Positions 60,496-64,000 of a DNA stretch of 64,000 bases are shown one piece after another. Location of the stretch: NCBI RefSeq assembly GCF_000003605.2, contig NW_003123420.1:172883-236882 (forward strand), given 5' to 3'. Made by a program: the position numbers and the translations under genes. The notes beneath the pieces are model-generated. The model was not told the origin of the DNA and did no database searches. It worked only from the letters and a program-made list of their open reading frames with translations. This DNA comes from Saccoglossus kowalevskii. Lineage: Eukaryota; Hemichordata; Enteropneusta; Harrimaniidae. The first letter of the stretch is position 1, and each line of letters starts with the position of its first letter.

Positions 60496-63400
60496 TGATT
60501 TTTATGTTGAGGGCAGTCAACCGGGTTGTGACATTAACTTTTTTCTCATACATCTGTTATAATGTTCACCAGTTAAAACTAATTAAAATTTCCAACGCAT
60601 TCAGCCAGTTAGAAGCAATTTCGTAAATCTGGGGAACGGTTAGGCACATCGCCATTAAACAGTAGGGCATTACTCAAATTGTGCTGCATAGTGGTGCAAA
60701 TTTAGAATAGCGTTAAGAAATTGTTAATTCTATATTATAGCGCCACCTTGTGGTGTAGGCCGTTTTTAATATTATAACAAATGTTATAAATGAGGAGGTT
60801 ACTGAGAATGTTAATAATTTTACAATTTGTAGCTAAAAATATAACTCATCTTCCTGATTTGAAATACTCTGGGGACTGACTGTATATACTAATGCATTGA
60901 CAACTTCGCATCACTAATGTCTAATGTACAACTAAACTCTTTCTGGCTTCCTGGAATGTTTTCGCAAAAGTTTTACTCACTTGAGCTTAGTGATTGTGGC
61001 AACATATCAAATAAAATCCTTTGGAATACAAGTATGCCATGTCTTTCAATACGTTCTTGAATATTAAGGAAATTACATTTGTGGGTGCCCATGTGACCCT
61101 ACACCTTGATACAAATAGTAATTGGAGTAAATAACTTACAGGCAAATATACCAATCATTGCGATGACCAGTTTCAATGGTAAACAACAAATTGATTGAGC
61201 CCCGGACGAACGTTAGGAACACAAATCGAACCAACTAACCAATCTGAACTAACGAATAAATGTTATAATAACATAGTGTTCCTTTACCGTATGTAATTCC
61301 TGGAAAGAATAGAAAAAAATATTTGATTACTTTATTCTGTGTTCCTGGACATGTTAATGTCCCACATACGGCTTGTGTAATAGAATTTATAATTCGGGTA
61401 TGTACTTTCTACTTTATTTAAGTCAGTAGCAATTTTAAAAAAACATGTTGCAGTGACTAATAATAATATATTTCAGTTTGTCAGCAAAAACCGATTACAA
61501 ATCGATAAAAAAAATATTTTCTGCGTGAAATAGAATGACTTGTTCCTGGAGTAAATGTTAGACAATTTTTTTTTCATTTCTTTCATGAAATGGTCACGTA
61601 TTAAACAACACGACAGCAAGATGTTTGTTTGAGAGTTGTGTTTAATAAACATGTCATTGTATAACCTTCACCTATATGTCCCAGATAAAGGAACATTAGT
61701 TTACTATTTTACTCCATGAATCCTATTTTGCATATTGTAATTTATGTGTGTTTGTAATTATATTAGTTATATCTAGGATGTCTTTGCTGTGGGACAGAAT
61801 TCGCCTTGAGGGCACTCGTAACTACGTAGGTTCATCCTAAACCATGACGCACATGGTCCCTTATATATACGTAGATATTTCTACATTTCGTTAGTCTTGT
61901 CCGTGAGTGGTGTGATAAGTAGAGTGTATTCCTGCAATGGTATGACGATTTAATTTGTTTGTGTGTTCGTGTGTCCTTATCTCGCAGTGCATGTGTATAA
62001 CAAGCATACATGCAATAAATGATCAAACCGTGAATGTAATTACAATTTGATCAGAACTGTAATACTGTATTTAATTAAGGGTTCATTATGGTTGATAAAG
62101 ATATTGAAAAAGATATTGCCTAATCAGCACTTTTAGTCAAAAGTATTTTAACATAAAATACCCTGAACATGTTTTATTTGTTGTTATACGCTGTTATTTA
62201 AAATATTTTTTGCATTAAAATTAAAAAAAAATAAGGAAAACATTTATAGGATATTCGGATGTTTTGTGTAGTTTATATGCTCATCATGTATATATTGCCT
62301 GTTAAAGGGGATCTAGGGGATAATTAGGTTAAGATAGCAACCAATATCAGTATGCTAATCTAACTCACATCAATTGCATAATGGCGAGGCGCTTCAGATG
62401 TTACGGTGCTTGGGGGAGAAACGGTGACTCCTAACATGCCTCGGTTGAACCATGTCTGTGTACGCTAACGATTTCATTTGTTTCTTGTGGACGTTTGATT
62501 TTTATGTGGTTTTTACGGTCAACACGAACCATTACACATGGAACTTTCTGGTTAAAAAAATGACGCTTAGTGTATTCAAAATGCAGTATATTGACGTTTG
62601 TCTGATCAATGGTAACATTAGCATAATGATGTGCGAAGGAAAACAACATATAAACTGATTCATGTCTTCTGAACATCACATCTGTACAGGTGTTTTTTTC
62701 TTCATATATAAAATCATATTTTCAGCATCCGGTACGATATTGTATCAGATTAATATTAAAGTCTGGGTTTAGTAGTTAGTCAACACTTATTTCAATTCAT
62801 TTCGATCAGTGTCAGTTTTTGTCAACCCATGTTTATTTTACGCAATTAGTTTCATACCCAAACTCCGAAGTGTTTGTGAATATTTTACCTATTTGTATAT
62901 TTTGTTGACATAACAAACAAAAAAATACACGTGTCGTTTGACCAAATGACGCAGGTTCTTTTGTTTATAGATCGTATTTATATCAGCATCATTGAAATTG
63001 TGAACTTTTCAAATGAAGTTTATATTATAATCATCTTCTTTACGCCAGATTTGCCACACACTAAATGTCTCTAAAATTCACTTTTTTGCTGGCTAGTGGA
63101 TTTAGTGAAACCTTTACTCAAAGTATAAATGCGGGTTCGTGCGCGTTCGCAGCCCTAAACAGGAGTCAACCTTTGCTTCACATTGTTAGAAAAAAAGTTT
63201 TCAAAATACCACAAAAAGTGCAAAAATGCTTTTTTTACACTCCATGTGTTATGTAGTTTATTATTTTATATAATGTATGTCCCTTCATTGACTAGTCGTT
63301 TGAACAAAACAACATTCTTCCATTTGTTAGACGTTAACGAATTAACATATTTTATTCATATAACCATAATGTGAATACTATTGATGATATATCTTCAGTT

Positions 63401-64000
63401 GTAACTTTATCTCGTCTGGCAACTTCCGCGAATATTATATATTTCTGAACCGAAATTAACAGACAACGAAACAACGTACCGTTTTAATTTTTAAAAAGCA
63501 TGTTTTATCAATATTCGGAGTACATTTGATCGTGTTTTGTGTCACGTTTCGGGTTGTGGGTTATTTATGAAATGAGAATCATTAATTAAGAAGGCCCACA
63601 TCTAAACCTCCAGTATCACTTAATTGTATCGTATATTGCCTTCTTGTGGGCATATATTATTATCTAGGGGTATATACAATTAGGTATGTGTGTGTTGCGG
63701 GGGCTTTAAAGTAATCATACATATATCTGTCTATATTTCTGCTTTCTATATTTCAAAATGACGAGTATGGTTTTAGTGTTTCAAACTTCTTATCTGAAAA
63801 AATATTTAGATGAATTACATAACTCAGAGAGAATTATTGCACAGTTAAACAAGAGTTGCAATTAATAAACACATGCGAAATGGAGCACGATCATTGTGTG
63901 CTTATTTGTAGTGACATATTCGTCTGTTGATAAATCGTGTTTAATCTTGAATAAGTGTTCTAGTGTAAAGCTTAGGTAGTTATGACTATAGCATAGACAA
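60496..64000. other. Intergenic to the window end
   Basis: AT-rich. A CTCF-like word GCGCCACCTTGTGG lies at 60740-60753. No gene, RNA or clear repeat was recognised. Confidence 0.45.

Overview
This is AT-rich invertebrate animal DNA: long spliced genes, many small interspersed repeats, decayed retroelements, large microsatellites and one run of about 970 Ns at a scaffold gap. Gene content and style suit a marine bilaterian such as a hemichordate, other invertebrate deuterostome or lophotrochozoan. The species cannot be fixed from the sequence.

Region 1 (about 1-20,525, + strand) is the 3' part of one THSD7-type gene (thrombospondin type-1 domain-containing protein 7). Eighteen exons, from 1115 to a TGA stop at 18460-18462, join in frame into about 940 residues: roughly twelve TSP1 repeats, a small EGF-like cysteine-rich part, a Thr/Ser-rich stalk, one membrane helix and a 47-residue cytoplasmic tail. 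The start of the gene lies upstream of the window. The introns hold a 1.8-kb minisatellite with a 31-base unit, several MITE-like elements that share CTGTAAAA/TTTTACAG ends flanked by TA, foldbacks and dispersed repeats. A long 3' untranslated region runs to AATAAA signals, and the last one (20,515) lies inside a 0.5-0.85 kb tandem duplication that repeats it at 21,717.

Region 2 (about 20.5-41.8 kb) is gene-poor: the 3' duplication, CpG-rich patches with promoter-like motifs (25.15-25.6 kb and others), a possible membrane-protein exon on the minus strand (29.4-29.7 kb) whose 3' edge is copied into a neighbouring tandem repeat, LINE debris (31.1-32.3 and 38.0-39.5 kb), SINE-like units with tRNA B-box sequence (32.5-34.2 kb), and a 0.3-kb (TCAC)n microsatellite.

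Region 3 (about 41.8-43.2 kb) is an apparently intronless class A GPCR of 362 residues with a CCAAT box, a TATA box and several upstream ORFs. Its core resembles adenosine-type receptors, but the ligand-contact positions of adenosine and amine receptors are not conserved.

Region 4 (about 43.2-64 kb) has no confident gene. It holds the scaffold gap flanked by near-identical sequence, a MITE-like element, two inverted copies of a retroposon ending in a long (AAAT)n tail, a broken Ty3/gypsy pol fossil (53.65-54.56 kb, minus strand) and more dispersed repeats.

No operon, CRISPR array, phage or clearly new multi-gene system was seen. The most interesting features are structural: cryptic splice-site repeats in the THSD7 introns, the duplicated poly(A) region, the shared-terminus MITE group, and the unusual binding-pocket residues and leader of the GPCR.
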